Source: Pedobacter petrophilus (GTDB lineage: Bacteria; Bacteroidota; Bacteroidia; Sphingobacteriales; Sphingobacteriaceae). From it: a DNA stretch of 64,000 nucleotides. Below are positions 36,844 to 45,556 of this stretch, in pieces. Within the stretch, counting starts at the first letter, position 1, and each line of letters begins with the position of its first letter. Where the stretch lies: assembly GCF_009674725.1 (NCBI RefSeq), contig NZ_WKKH01000015.1:1-64000 (forward strand). Direction: 5' to 3'. The translations under genes and the position numbers were made by a program. Below the pieces are notes generated by a model. The model did not search any database. It saw only the letters and a list, made by a program, of their open reading frames with translations, and had not been told where the DNA came from.

Positions 36844-37824
36844 TTAAACAAAAAGAAAATATTGTACGGATAGGACAAATAAAACGAACAATGTTTCATA
36901 GAACCAACGAACCTTAGCATTGCTAAAATAATAGGCCAATAACACTGCTCCCGGAGGCACACAAAGCAGAAAATGCCAGGTACGAAAACTAGGTTTAAGG
37001 TAAAAACTCGCCCCTGCAACAATAAACATAAAGAATAATAGCTGGAATCCTTTTCGGGTACTAATGAAACTCCTGAAAAAGTTTTCGCGAAGTTGCAATG
37101 AAGCCAGAATAATAATCACCGTTACGGGGATCAAAACCAGGTAATCGTTATAATTTATTTTAAAAACGGATGGGAACTTACTTCCCAGCGGCCGCCAAAT
37201 CTGGTAAAAGGAAACAATATTATCATTCCAATAATAAAACACCGCAAGAAAAAAGAAAATCAAAATAAATCCTACAATACCTGCTACCCACTCCCGCCAG
37301 TCGAATGACCTGAAAAGTAAAAGCGCCAAAAAGATCATGAGCAACATGGCCATAAAAGGAAAATAAATGAGCGTTCCCACACCTATGATCATTCCGATAT
37401 CAAAAACAGTGGTGATGGAATTTGCACTTTTATTCAGCTTCAGAAATTTATCAATTACCCAGATAAGCAGAAAATTGGTAATTAACGCTGGATTTAGCAC
37501 CATGAATGGCATAAACAGGCTTGTTCCGGTAACATACATTAAACCCGGCAGGAAGTTGGGCTTCGCCAGTAAATTATGGTTATTAATTACCCGGTTAAAA
37601 ATTAATGCCTGAATGAAAACGAGTGTAGCAGCAAAAAAGATGTTGCTGGCCGGGGAAAGTGCATTATCCAAATCAACGTTAATCAATAATCTGGCAAATG
37701 GCTCGAGGAAATCAAAATTCAGCTGACTCGGCAACTCATAGAATATGGCAATACGCATAAAAAATGTGTACGCCAATAATAAAATGAGGTTAATAGGATT
37801 TAGCTTTCTAAACTGATTAATCAT
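36844..37824 (-). CDS. DUF6427 family membrane protein
   Basis: 326 aa with about 9-10 hydrophobic segments. The opening MINQFRKLNPINLILLLAY, the loop with LPGLMYVTGTSLF and the later FRSFDWREWVAGIVGF are those of DUF6427, a polytopic family confined to Bacteroidota. Its function is unknown. The gene lies alone between coaX and the glycosyltransferase at 38080; the two stem-loops at 37899-38041 lie just upstream. Confidence 0.82.
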   Translation of the reverse strand: MINQFRKLNPINLILLLAYTFFMRIAIFYELPSQLNFDFLEPFARLLINVDLDNALSPASNIFFAATLVFIQALIFNRVINNHNLLAKPNFLPGLMYVTGTSLFMPFMVLNPALITNFLLIWVIDKFLKLNKSANSITTVFDIGMIIGVGTLIYFPFMAMLLMIFLALLLFRSFDWREWVAGIVGFILIFFFLAVFYYWNDNIVSFYQIWRPLGSKFPSVFKINYNDYLVLIPVTVIIILASLQLRENFFRSFISTRKGFQLLFFMFIVAGASFYLKPSFRTWHFLLCVPPGAVLLAYYFSNAKVRWFYETLFVLFVLSVQYFLFV

Positions 37825-37898
37825 GCCTTTTTAAAGAGCAAGCAAAGTAAAGAAAATAATTTCAGAGTAGCGATAGCAGTTGCATGAGTAATGTGAAT

Positions 37899-37945
37899 AG
37901 TCATCGGATGAATATAACAATGATGCAAGTATTTATCCGATGACT
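37899..37945 (+). repeat. Inverted repeat, tandem hairpin 1
   Basis: AGTCATCGGATGAATA (37899-37914) pairs over 16 bases with TATTTATCCGATGACT (37930-37945). One pair is G-T, which would be a G-U wobble in plus-strand RNA. The loop is 15 bases. It lies in the gap 37825-38079, which has no gene. Confidence 0.7.
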
Positions 37946-37995
37946 GATCATAACACCGAATGTTAAATGCGCTATCGAATGCATTCCAACCTAAT

Positions 37996-38041
37996 AGTCA
38001 TCGGATGAATATAAAATGCTGCCGGTATTCATCCGATGGCT
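37996..38041 (+). repeat. Inverted repeat, tandem hairpin 2
   Basis: The left arm AGTCATCGGATGAATA (37996-38011) is identical to that of hairpin 1. The right arm TATTCATCCGATGGCT (38026-38041) has a different single change, again giving a G-U pair in plus-strand RNA. The loop is 14 bases. Confidence 0.7.
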
Positions 38042-38079
38042 GATAATCCACTGGCTATCAAACCAAAGGATTATTCAGA

Positions 38080-39069
38080 TTACACCCTCGCGTACTTTTT
38101 TACCATATCATCAATAATCCGGGCAGTTTCATCCGGGAAATCAAATTCATGTTTCTGAGGATTTGCAACCCAATCTTTAATAATCGGCAGCCAGTTGCCC
38201 GTACTTCCCCATATTACGGGGATGCCAAACTGCTTTAAAGCATAGGCGTTACATTGCTGCTCAAACTGGAAACGCATAGGTGCAACAAGTAATTTTTTCT
38301 TTAGATAAAGTGCTTCAGATGGCCCTTCAAAGCCGCCTCCGGTAAATAAACCTTCGCAAGTAGCAAGGCTTTTGTTAAATTTTTCATTATTTACCGGCTC
38401 AACAGATACATTTCCTTCCTGATAAGCTTCACTAATGTGCTTCGAAAACACCTGCCATTTTACTTCCGGCAATTGGATAAAAAGCTGTACTAATCTTTTG
38501 TCATCAACGGCTGGCAAATAAACCGTGTAATGGCCCAAATTCTCCGGCTTCATTGCCCTGATTTCAGACCTGATTACAGGGGTGTGAATAAAGGTATCGT
38601 ACCGGTCGAAATGAAAACCAATATGGTATTTAGTTGGCGCATAGCGACTTAAAATGAGTTTACCCCAGTCTAAAGTTTTTGGACGGGGAACTTTTTTGGA
38701 TTTAAATGCAGCCTGGTGACTTAGTGAAATACATTCTATGCCCTGAAGTTTGCAAGCCCAGGCACTTACAGGCTCAAAATCATTCACAATCAGGTTATAG
38801 TCCTTTAATTGAAGCTGTTTCATATCCTTCCTAAACCGGAAAAGATTCATACTTAACCAGGTTTTAAAATGATCTACACCACCTTTCTTGCCAAAAATGA
38901 AGCTGAAACCATGCAACTGGTATTTTACGGGCTGACTAAGTTTAACATCGGCCTGAGTTCCGCTCACTAAAATATCCAGTTCCCCGTATTTCTGAAGCAA
39001 AGGAATGATTTCCCTTGCCCTGCTGATGTGCCCGTTTCCAGTTCCCTGAATTGCGTAAAGTATTTTCAT
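38080..39069 (-). CDS. Glycosyltransferase-family protein (MJ1255/VC2487-like)
   Basis: 329 aa, GT-B type. The opening KILYAIQGTGNGHISRAREI (2-21) with the GxGNGHxSRA block, and the C-terminal GGGFEGPSEALYLKKKLLV with APMRFQFEQ, are those of the glycosyltransferase 28-like family typified by archaeal MJ1255. A sugar transfer to a lipid or envelope molecule is likely. It is followed upstream (21 bases) by an LpxH-like phosphoesterase, which suggests a role in outer-membrane lipid or glycan metabolism. The substrate is unknown. Confidence 0.75.
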   Translation of the reverse strand: MKILYAIQGTGNGHISRAREIIPLLQKYGELDILVSGTQADVKLSQPVKYQLHGFSFIFGKKGGVDHFKTWLSMNLFRFRKDMKQLQLKDYNLIVNDFEPVSAWACKLQGIECISLSHQAAFKSKKVPRPKTLDWGKLILSRYAPTKYHIGFHFDRYDTFIHTPVIRSEIRAMKPENLGHYTVYLPAVDDKRLVQLFIQLPEVKWQVFSKHISEAYQEGNVSVEPVNNEKFNKSLATCEGLFTGGGFEGPSEALYLKKKLLVAPMRFQFEQQCNAYALKQFGIPVIWGSTGNWLPIIKDWVANPQKHEFDFPDETARIIDDMVKKYARV

Positions 39070-39090
39070 TTAGTGCCGAATATCTCAAAA

Positions 39091-39945
39091 TTATTGAGCA
39101 ATTTCATACTTTATACTTTGTAAAAGAACATTTATATCCAGTTTACGCTTTAAATCTTCGCCATCAGAAAGAATTCCTTCATCTGTTTCGTCTTTAATAA
39201 AGTCTTTATGGTCGTATTTGAAGATAGTCCAGTTTTGATTTTGATATTCCAGCGCGGTTAAACTTTCAACCCAGTCGCCACTATTCAGATAAGTGACCAT
39301 ACCATTTTCCATCGTGATTTCCCGTTGCTCTGCCTGGTGAATATGCCCGCAAACAACATATTGATAGCCTTTTTCAATTGCCAGTTCTGCCGCTGTTTGT
39401 TCAAAGCTATTGATAAACTTTACCGCGTCTTTAAACCTGGCTTTTATTTTTTTGGAGAAACTCATCTTTTCCCGTCCGAAAGCAGTGAGCACCCAGTTTA
39501 CGAAACTATTGATCAGGATGAGGGTATCATAACCAACGGCACCCATTTTTGCCAGCCACTTGGAATGCTGCATGGTAACGTCAAAAATATCGCCATGAAA
39601 GAACCAGGCCTTTTTCCCATCTAATTCCATAATTAGCTTATTCTGGAGATGAAACGTACCCATTTCCATACCATCGAATTTACGAAGCATTTCATCATGG
39701 TTTCCGGTAAGGTAATGAACCTGCACGCCTTCAGAGACAAATTTCATCAGTTTACGGATTACCTTCATGTGCGACTCAGGCCAATAGCTTTTACTGAATT
39801 GCCAGATGTCTATGATATCGCCATTTAAGATTAATGTTTTTGGCCTGATGCTTTTTAGATATTTTAAAAGCTCTTTTGCATGGCAGCCATAGGTGCCTAA
39901 ATGCACATCGGAAATCACGACGACATCAATATTTCTTTTTTCCAT
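39091..39945 (-). CDS. Metallophosphoesterase, LpxH-like (UDP-2,3-diacylglucosamine diphosphatase)
   Basis: 284 aa calcineurin-fold enzyme with all metal motifs: SDVHLG (about 12-17), NGDIIDIW (41-48), TGNHDEML (81-88), HGDIFD and GHIHQAE. LpxH hydrolyses UDP-2,3-diacyl-glucosamine to lipid X in lipid A synthesis at the inner membrane. The protein is a little longer than E. coli LpxH, and the phylum also has related phosphoesterases, so the exact substrate is inferred. It is in line with the glycosyltransferase gene. Confidence 0.8.
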   Translation of the reverse strand: MEKRNIDVVVISDVHLGTYGCHAKELLKYLKSIRPKTLILNGDIIDIWQFSKSYWPESHMKVIRKLMKFVSEGVQVHYLTGNHDEMLRKFDGMEMGTFHLQNKLIMELDGKKAWFFHGDIFDVTMQHSKWLAKMGAVGYDTLILINSFVNWVLTAFGREKMSFSKKIKARFKDAVKFINSFEQTAAELAIEKGYQYVVCGHIHQAEQREITMENGMVTYLNSGDWVESLTALEYQNQNWTIFKYDHKDFIKDETDEGILSDGEDLKRKLDINVLLQSIKYEIAQ

Positions 39946-40014
39946 AAAATAAAATTTAGGGGGAACGGATTTAGCACCGCTTCAGAAAAGCAGTTTAGGC
40001 TGAAAGGGATGTTG

Positions 40015-40110
40015 CTACCAGTCTTCTTCCTCATCGAGTTTTACCTCAAATGGGCTGAAAAAATAAAGTACACCAATAAGCAGGCATATGGCGAAAAGTG
40101 ATTCTAACAT
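40015..40110 (-). CDS. Possible 31-aa single-pass membrane protein
   Basis: An ATG at 40110 opens a frame reading MLESLFAICLLIGVLYFFSP, then a charged tail with FEVKLDEEEDW and a stop at 40015. One helix (about 5-19) and an acidic cytoplasm-type tail give it the look of a genuine small membrane protein. It lies 69 bases before the LpxH-like gene on the same strand, in a 326-base gap. I know no family for it; small size means chance cannot be ruled out. Confidence 0.45.
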   Translation of the reverse strand: MLESLFAICLLIGVLYFFSPFEVKLDEEEDW

Positions 40111-40223
40111 ATCATCTGATTTAACATGATAAAGATAAGATGCTGTTTATCAAACAAATGTTACGCCATTGTTAAATTATTCTTCGAAATGATAATTTAT
40201 GTTAAAATCTATAATCCATAAAA

Positions 40224-40252
40224 AAACCCATAAGCGTCATGCCTATGGGTTT
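40224..40252 (-). terminator. Terminator of the YfhO gene
   Basis: AAACCCATA (40224-40232) pairs with TATGGGTTT (40244-40252). On the minus strand the stem runs into a row of Ts. It starts 20 bases after the yfhO-like stop codon. Confidence 0.8.
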
Positions 40253-40271
40253 ATAATACTATTGATTGATA

Positions 40272-42767
40272 CTATGCTTTTACTGCTTGTTTTTTCTTTT
40301 TGTTTTCAGCATAAATCCCAAATCCTAAAGCTGCTACTAAAATGATTGAGCCGGCAAGAGAAATATTTTCACCTGCATAATATGATGTTGGGTGGAAAAT
40401 AAATTCAAGTTTATGGTTACCTGCTTCCAGTTTCGCTGCACGCAAAACGTAGTCTGCCCTGAAATATGGCTTCTCTACACCATCAATATACATTTTCCAG
40501 CCTTTGTTATAATAAATTTCAGAGAAAACAGCAACAACTTCTTTAGCTGTTGAATACTCGTAAGTTAAATGCTCAGGTTTATAGTCGGTTAATTTGATAA
40601 AACCTTCCTGTCCGGTACCTAAAATTTTGCTGTCTACCAATGCTTTATAGCTTTCATCTACAATCGCTTCTTTCTTAGCATCGAAACTACTAATGGCTTT
40701 CATTTCTTCATCAGAATTTTTCACAAACTGAATGCTTTCCACAAACCAGGCATTCCCGGCGGCGGTCGGGTTCCGTTGCATTTTATACGATCCGTTCTGT
40801 GGATCCTGAGTGATGATATATTTGGTATTTAACATATCCAATACATCCTGATTGATGCTTTTGGTTAATTGATTATCAACCAGCTCCTGAAAACGTTTTA
40901 ACCTTGCCGAATGGAAACCGCCAACTGTTTTGTGGAAATAGGATGTTTCTGCACTTTTGAACGGATCGCCAAGCGATAAATCGAAAACCCTAAAGTTTGG
41001 ATCTTTATCTGCAGAAATAAAATTATCTACATCTCTTGCTTTGTAATGATCTTTCAAATCAGATTTGCTTACAAAATTTTGATTGTTTAAATAGCGCCGA
41101 TCAACCTGCCATAAATCAACTAAAACAAACAGGGCCAATAAGCCAAAAACCAGCTGCATATTCATTTTTTTGGTAATGAAGGCCCAGGTTAAACCGAAAC
41201 CAACTGCGATAAATAACAAGGTACGCAAGGCATCAGCACGGGCAAGTGATACACGATCTGCAACAACTCCATTGATGATTTCCATTGCAGCACCTCTATT
41301 GTTCTGCAATGCCTGCGTTAGGGCATCAACAACCTGAGCTTGGTTTGATTGAGTAAAACTGAAGAATGCTGTTGGCATAATGGCGATGATTAACGATAAA
41401 CCACCAGTAATCCCTGCCGACCATGTTAATCTCTTTACTAAATATTTTTGATCGTACTTCCCATCCTGAGCTTCCTTAACAGCTAAAACCGCCAATAACG
41501 GAACCAATAAACCTACAACTGCTAAAATTGATTCAACTGCCCTGAACTTATTATACATTGGCAGGTAATCAAAGAAAAGATCAGAAATTAACGGAAAGTT
41601 TTGTCCGAATGAAAGGAACAACAGCAAAATGCTACTTCCCAAAATCCACCATTTCCAACGGTGTTGAACAATGAATAAGCCAAATACAAATAGCAAGCAA
41701 ATAATTGCTCCAAAATAGTATGGGCCTGAAGTGCCGGGTTTATTTCCCCAATATTGGTTTGTATTTAAATTTTGGGCTACATAGCCAATCACTTGTCGCG
41801 GATCAACACCTTGAAGATTTTTTTCTACAGCTTTATAGGTATTGCTTTCAGGTTTGATCATCTCATCAATACTACTTGCTCCACCATAAATATTTGGAAT
41901 CAGGAATGAGAAACTTTCTCCAACACCCTGGCTCCATTGGTAAGCATATTCCTTATCTAACCCATTTGCAGGCTCGGCCTTATCAGTTGTCAGGTTCGAT
42001 TTTCCACGAATGGTTTCTTTTCCATACTCATAGGTTGTCCATAAAGTACCTGCATTTACTAACACTGCTAATATAATCCCGCCTACAATAAAAGCAATAG
42101 ATTTACCAAAACCAGCCAATTGCTTTGCTTTAAATGCATGGTACAATTCAATACAAGCCAAAATGAACAAGGCGATGAAAAGATAGTAAGTCATTTGGAT
42201 ATGGTTCGAACGAATTTCTAAAGCCATAAACAAGGCTAAAAGACTTCCTCCAACTAAATATCTTCCTCTCAAAGTTAAAATGATAGCGGCTAAAATAGGC
42301 GCAAAAAAACCAATCGCTAAAGCCTTATTGCTATGACCCGCAGCGATAATAATAAAATTATAGGAAGTAAATCCAAAAGCTATTGCGCCGGCTGCTGCAA
42401 GCCAGGGATTAATTTTAAGTACGCAAAAAAGCAGATAGGCACCTAGTAAATATAGAATTACCGTTCCAACAGGATCAGGAAATACCCCCTTAATGATATC
42501 GATACCATAGGTTGTAATGTTTAATGGATATTGAACCCAAATTTGATAGGCCGGCATCCCTCCGAACATCTGATTTGTCCATAGCGGACCTTTACCAGTG
42601 GCCTCTTTTACATCCATGATTTCTTTCTGCATCGCTTTCGCCTGCAAAACATCGCCCTGCTGTGGTGCTTTACCCTGTAAAACAGGACTGAAGTAGGCAA
42701 ATGTAATGACTACAAAAATTGCTATAATGGCCAGGTGGACACCATTTTTATTAAACCAGTTATTCAT
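40272..42767 (-). CDS. YfhO family membrane protein
   Basis: 831 aa. About a dozen hydrophobic helices fill the first 550 residues, followed by a soluble domain and a last membrane helix near the C-terminus (ISLAGSIILVAALGFGIYA). The pattern, with a long periplasmic part containing NTKYIITQ and YYNKGWKMYIDG, matches the YfhO family, GT-C-like membrane proteins linked to lipoteichoic-acid glycosylation in Bacillus. The role in Bacteroidota is unknown; lipid-linked sugar transfer is a reasonable guess. It is monocistronic. Confidence 0.82.
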   Translation of the reverse strand: MNNWFNKNGVHLAIIAIFVVITFAYFSPVLQGKAPQQGDVLQAKAMQKEIMDVKEATGKGPLWTNQMFGGMPAYQIWVQYPLNITTYGIDIIKGVFPDPVGTVILYLLGAYLLFCVLKINPWLAAAGAIAFGFTSYNFIIIAAGHSNKALAIGFFAPILAAIILTLRGRYLVGGSLLALFMALEIRSNHIQMTYYLFIALFILACIELYHAFKAKQLAGFGKSIAFIVGGIILAVLVNAGTLWTTYEYGKETIRGKSNLTTDKAEPANGLDKEYAYQWSQGVGESFSFLIPNIYGGASSIDEMIKPESNTYKAVEKNLQGVDPRQVIGYVAQNLNTNQYWGNKPGTSGPYYFGAIICLLFVFGLFIVQHRWKWWILGSSILLLFLSFGQNFPLISDLFFDYLPMYNKFRAVESILAVVGLLVPLLAVLAVKEAQDGKYDQKYLVKRLTWSAGITGGLSLIIAIMPTAFFSFTQSNQAQVVDALTQALQNNRGAAMEIINGVVADRVSLARADALRTLLFIAVGFGLTWAFITKKMNMQLVFGLLALFVLVDLWQVDRRYLNNQNFVSKSDLKDHYKARDVDNFISADKDPNFRVFDLSLGDPFKSAETSYFHKTVGGFHSARLKRFQELVDNQLTKSINQDVLDMLNTKYIITQDPQNGSYKMQRNPTAAGNAWFVESIQFVKNSDEEMKAISSFDAKKEAIVDESYKALVDSKILGTGQEGFIKLTDYKPEHLTYEYSTAKEVVAVFSEIYYNKGWKMYIDGVEKPYFRADYVLRAAKLEAGNHKLEFIFHPTSYYAGENISLAGSIILVAALGFGIYAENKKKKQAVKA

Positions 42768-42795
42768 TAAGGTTTGTTTAAGTTTAAACGAATGT

Positions 42796-42803
42796 CAAAA
42801 ATA
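42796..42803 (-). promoter_or_regulatory. -7 promoter box for the YfhO gene
   Basis: Minus-strand TATTTTTG fits TAnnTTTG, 29 bases before the ATG. No clear TTG is found at -33. Confidence 0.35.
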
Positions 42804-42856
42804 AAAAATTGGGCGGTATAAAAAAGGAATAAATTAAATGTGAGCAGAATAAAAAT

Positions 42857-42864
42857 TAGTTTTG
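42857..42864 (+). promoter_or_regulatory. -7 promoter box for the alginate lyase-family gene
   Basis: TAGTTTTG fits TAnnTTTG, 33 bases before the ATG at 42897. The -33 region is poor. Confidence 0.4.
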
Positions 42865-42896
42865 CATAATACAAAGCCTAATTCAACCCGTTTATT

Positions 42897-43991
42897 ATGA
42901 GAAAGTTTGTTTTCGCACTACTGCTATTGATTCCCTATTCGATAACTAAAGCTCAAATTGTTAGTTTAAATGAAGGAGAAATCAAAGCGCTAAAAGTGGA
43001 AATCGAAAATAGCCCACCTGCAAAAAAAGCCTATCTGGCCTTTCAAAAATCTGTTTCTGTTTACCTGAATGATCTTCCAAATCCTATTGACACTATCCGC
43101 ACAGAGGGTCTGCTGAAAGGAGATCCCAGAAAAGAAAAAACAAAGCTGGCTTTGGCAGATATGAATAAAATGTTTGCTTTGGCGATACAATACAGGTTGA
43201 CCAATGATCAAATTTTTCTTAACAAATGTGTAAAATTTTTAAGTGCATGGGCGAAAATCAATCACTCAAATGGAGATCCGATAGACGACACCAACCTGGA
43301 TAAGGCCATCGAAGCTTACGACCTGATCAAAACGGAAATTCCTATTGCTGAACAAAGAATGATCAACAATTGGTTAACCGAAACAGCCCTGGCAGAAATA
43401 AATAGCAAGCGGATGAAACCTGGAAAAGGTACCGCAATTAATAACTGGAATGCCCACCGGTTAAAAGAAGTTGGTGAAATTGGCTATGTGTTGAATAACC
43501 GTGAGTTCATCACCTGGGCTATTGAAAATCTTAAAAGTCACATCAACATTAATTTATATCCCGACGGTACAAGTTTGGATTTTAAGCAAAGAGACGCCAT
43601 GCATTATCACCTCTATGATCTGGAACCTTTACTTAAGCTTGCCATCATGATCAACCGTGGCGAAGGCAATAACTTCTATACTTATCAATCTTCAAAAGGT
43701 TCTTCCATTAAGAAGTCTGTAGACTGGCTTTTGCCGTATGTAAAAGGGGAGAAACAACACGAGGAGTACGTAAACACTACTGTAAAGTTCGACCGTGAAC
43801 GGGCCAAAAATAATGAGCCGGGTTTTGCACCGGGAACAATGTTTGATCCGAAGCTTGCCCTGCCACTTTTAAAAACGGCCGTATATTTTGATCCTTCGTT
43901 AGCGGAAATATATAAAGGACTTAAAGGGAGCGATAATATTTTAGGCGTTGCCGATCAAATTAAAAACGAAAAACGGTATTCTTCAAATTAG
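42897..43991 (+). CDS. Alginate lyase family protein (PL5-like fold)
   Basis: 364 aa with a signal peptide (RKFVFALLLLIPYSITKA, residues 2-19). The rest is a helical toroid-type domain: NNWNAHRLKEVGEIGYVLNN, followed by YPDGTSLDFKQRDAMHYHLYDLEPL, corresponds to the catalytic Asn-His and Tyr region of the alginate lyase family. Such enzymes cut uronic-acid polymers by beta-elimination in the periplasm. The actual substrate is unknown. It is a single gene transcribed away from yfhO. The next gene is a regulator 105 bases downstream. Confidence 0.78.
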   Translation: MRKFVFALLLLIPYSITKAQIVSLNEGEIKALKVEIENSPPAKKAYLAFQKSVSVYLNDLPNPIDTIRTEGLLKGDPRKEKTKLALADMNKMFALAIQYRLTNDQIFLNKCVKFLSAWAKINHSNGDPIDDTNLDKAIEAYDLIKTEIPIAEQRMINNWLTETALAEINSKRMKPGKGTAINNWNAHRLKEVGEIGYVLNNREFITWAIENLKSHININLYPDGTSLDFKQRDAMHYHLYDLEPLLKLAIMINRGEGNNFYTYQSSKGSSIKKSVDWLLPYVKGEKQHEEYVNTTVKFDRERAKNNEPGFAPGTMFDPKLALPLLKTAVYFDPSLAEIYKGLKGSDNILGVADQIKNEKRYSSN

Positions 43992-44056
43992 TTATTTCAG
44001 CAAATTGTCATTGCCTATTCGTAACCTAATTAAAATACACAAAACAAAATAAATAA

Positions 44057-44078
44057 ACTTTCAATAATTTTTGAAAGT
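44057..44078. promoter_or_regulatory. 22-bp operator palindrome at the GbsR-type regulator gene
   Basis: ACTTTCA-N8-TGAAAGT, perfect 7-bp arms that extend to AAACTTTCAA / TTGAAAGTTT (44055-44080). It covers the -33 element, so a bound protein would block the promoter. The same 22-bp pattern recurs at 44700-44721. Confidence 0.75.
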
Positions 44079-44099
44079 TTAAAAAAATAATTATATTTG
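44070..44099 (+). promoter_or_regulatory. Promoter of the GbsR/MarR gene
   Basis: TTTG (44070-44073), 18 bases, TATATTTG (44092-44099), close to the full consensus. The transcript would start around 44103-44106, at the ATG itself, so translation may be leaderless. Confidence 0.65.
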
Positions 44100-44102
44100 T
44101 TT

Positions 44103-44609
44103 ATGGAATTAGCAGCAGCAAAATTAAAATTTATTGAAGCCTGGGGAAAAATTGGTTCAGAATGGGGAATTAACCGAACCATGGCGCAGGTGCATGCTTT
44201 GTTATTGATCTCGCCAGAAGCCCTAACCACTGAGGAAATTATGGAAAATTTAAGCATTTCGAGAGGAAATGCAAATATGACCTTAAGAGACTTAATTGGC
44301 TGGGGCCTGATAGAAAAACAACATAAAGCTGGTGAACGCAAAGAATACTTTTTTGCTGATAAAGATGTTTGGAACATTGCCCGTCAGGTTGCTAAAGAAC
44401 GTAAGAAAAGAGAGCTAGAGCCTGTATTAAAAGTATTAAACGAATTATCAGCCGTTACCGGAAATGAGAAGGACCCTGAATTGATTACTTTCAAAAAATC
44501 GATTGCAGATATTAATAAACTGGCCAACAATGTAGATAAAACACTCGAAACCATGCTCAAAGCAGAAGAAAACTGGTTTTGGGGATCTATTTTAAAAGTT
44601 TTCAAATAA
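44103..44609 (+). CDS. GbsR/MarR family transcriptional regulator
   Basis: 168 aa from ATG 44103. An in-frame TTG at 44097 lies inside the -7 promoter box and is not used. KFIEAWGKIGSEWGINRTMAQVHALL marks the family's opening, split here only by reading. EALTTEEIMENLSISRGNANMTL is the winged helix-turn-helix, with the recognition helix near SRGNAN (about 58-63), and the wing follows at AGERKEYF. The protein probably binds the palindrome in front of its own gene and the copy in front of the next operon, which would make it an autoregulated local repressor. The signal it responds to is unknown. Confidence 0.88.
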   Translation: MELAAAKLKFIEAWGKIGSEWGINRTMAQVHALLLISPEALTTEEIMENLSISRGNANMTLRDLIGWGLIEKQHKAGERKEYFFADKDVWNIARQVAKERKKRELEPVLKVLNELSAVTGNEKDPELITFKKSIADINKLANNVDKTLETMLKAEENWFWGSILKVFK

Positions 44610-44699
44610 GGAGCAAGCATATGGTTGTCTAGTATAAAGACCCATTATCAACTTAAACCTTGAGCCTTATACTTTATATGGCTTTATTTTTTAACCGTA

Positions 44700-44721
44700 A
44701 CTTTCATTTATTACTGAAAGT
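44700..44721. promoter_or_regulatory. Second copy of the 22-bp operator, before the DCC-TIGR01777-SRPBCC operon
   Basis: ACTTTCATTTATTACTGAAAGT: the same 7-bp arms and the same 8-base spacing as at 44057-44078, with a different spacer sequence. It ends 15 bases before the ATG at 44737, so binding would cover the promoter or the start of transcription. Confidence 0.72.
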
Positions 44722-44736
44722 ATAAATACTAAAAAA

Positions 44737-45552
44737 ATGAAAATGCTTCAAAACCATGTAATTTTATTTGATGAAGAGTGCCCAATGTGCCTGTTATATA
44801 CTAAGGCATTGGTTAGCACAGGCATGTTGCCAGAAAACGGCCGCGAACCTTATCAACAAATTCCTCCACAAATTTGTCCGCTAATAGATCGGCAACGCGC
44901 GGCAAATGAAATTGCTATGGTAAATACAGAAAATGGTGAAGTGACTTATGGCATCAAAAGTCTTTTCAAAATAATAGGAAATGCAATGCCGGTATTCGCA
45001 CCGTTATTTGCCTTTAAGCCATTTCTCTATTTTATGGCTAAAGTTTATGCTTTTATATCTTACAACCGGAAAGTGATTATTCCAGCAAAAGCAAAACCAG
45101 GCAGGATTCAGCCAACATTTAAATTAACTTATCGCATTGCTTACCTCTTGTTTACCGGGTTGGTTACCGCTTACATTCTTACGGTTTATGCCCATTTGCT
45201 CACTAGATATGTTCCGTTAGGCGGCGCGTACAGGGAATACTTGATTTGTAGCGGTCAGATGATCTTTCAGGGAGTAATTATTTTCTACTATAAAAGAGAC
45301 AAACTATGGGACTATCTCGGAAACATGATGACGATCTCATTTGCCGGATCTATTTTACTTATTGTGGCGTTGATTGTGAATAATATGATTAATCTTCATC
45401 CGGTTATATATATTCTTTACTTTTTAATGGTGGCCGGACTTATGTTTTTGGAACATATACGCAGAACCAGATTGTTGCAATTGGGCTGGTTAATGACCAT
45501 TACCTGGGCTATTTACCGTCTGCTTGTTTTAGCTTTAATCTTTAGCATTTAA
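44737..45552 (+). CDS. DCC-type thioredoxin-like (DUF393) protein fused to a membrane domain
   Basis: 271 aa. The N-terminus VILFDEECPMCLLYTKALV carries the CPMC form of the DxxCxxC motif (DEECPMC) that names the DCC/DUF393 thiol-disulfide-like family. The C-terminal half has about five membrane helices from residue 137. Disulfide exchange or electron transfer at the membrane is possible but unproven. The start has two candidate Met codons (residues 1 and 3). It is the first gene of a three-gene operon whose next start is 4 bases downstream, and the shared operator lies in front. Confidence 0.8.
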   Translation: MKMLQNHVILFDEECPMCLLYTKALVSTGMLPENGREPYQQIPPQICPLIDRQRAANEIAMVNTENGEVTYGIKSLFKIIGNAMPVFAPLFAFKPFLYFMAKVYAFISYNRKVIIPAKAKPGRIQPTFKLTYRIAYLLFTGLVTAYILTVYAHLLTRYVPLGGAYREYLICSGQMIFQGVIIFYYKRDKLWDYLGNMMTISFAGSILLIVALIVNNMINLHPVIYILYFLMVAGLMFLEHIRRTRLLQLGWLMTITWAIYRLLVLALIFSI

Positions 45553-45556
45553 TATT

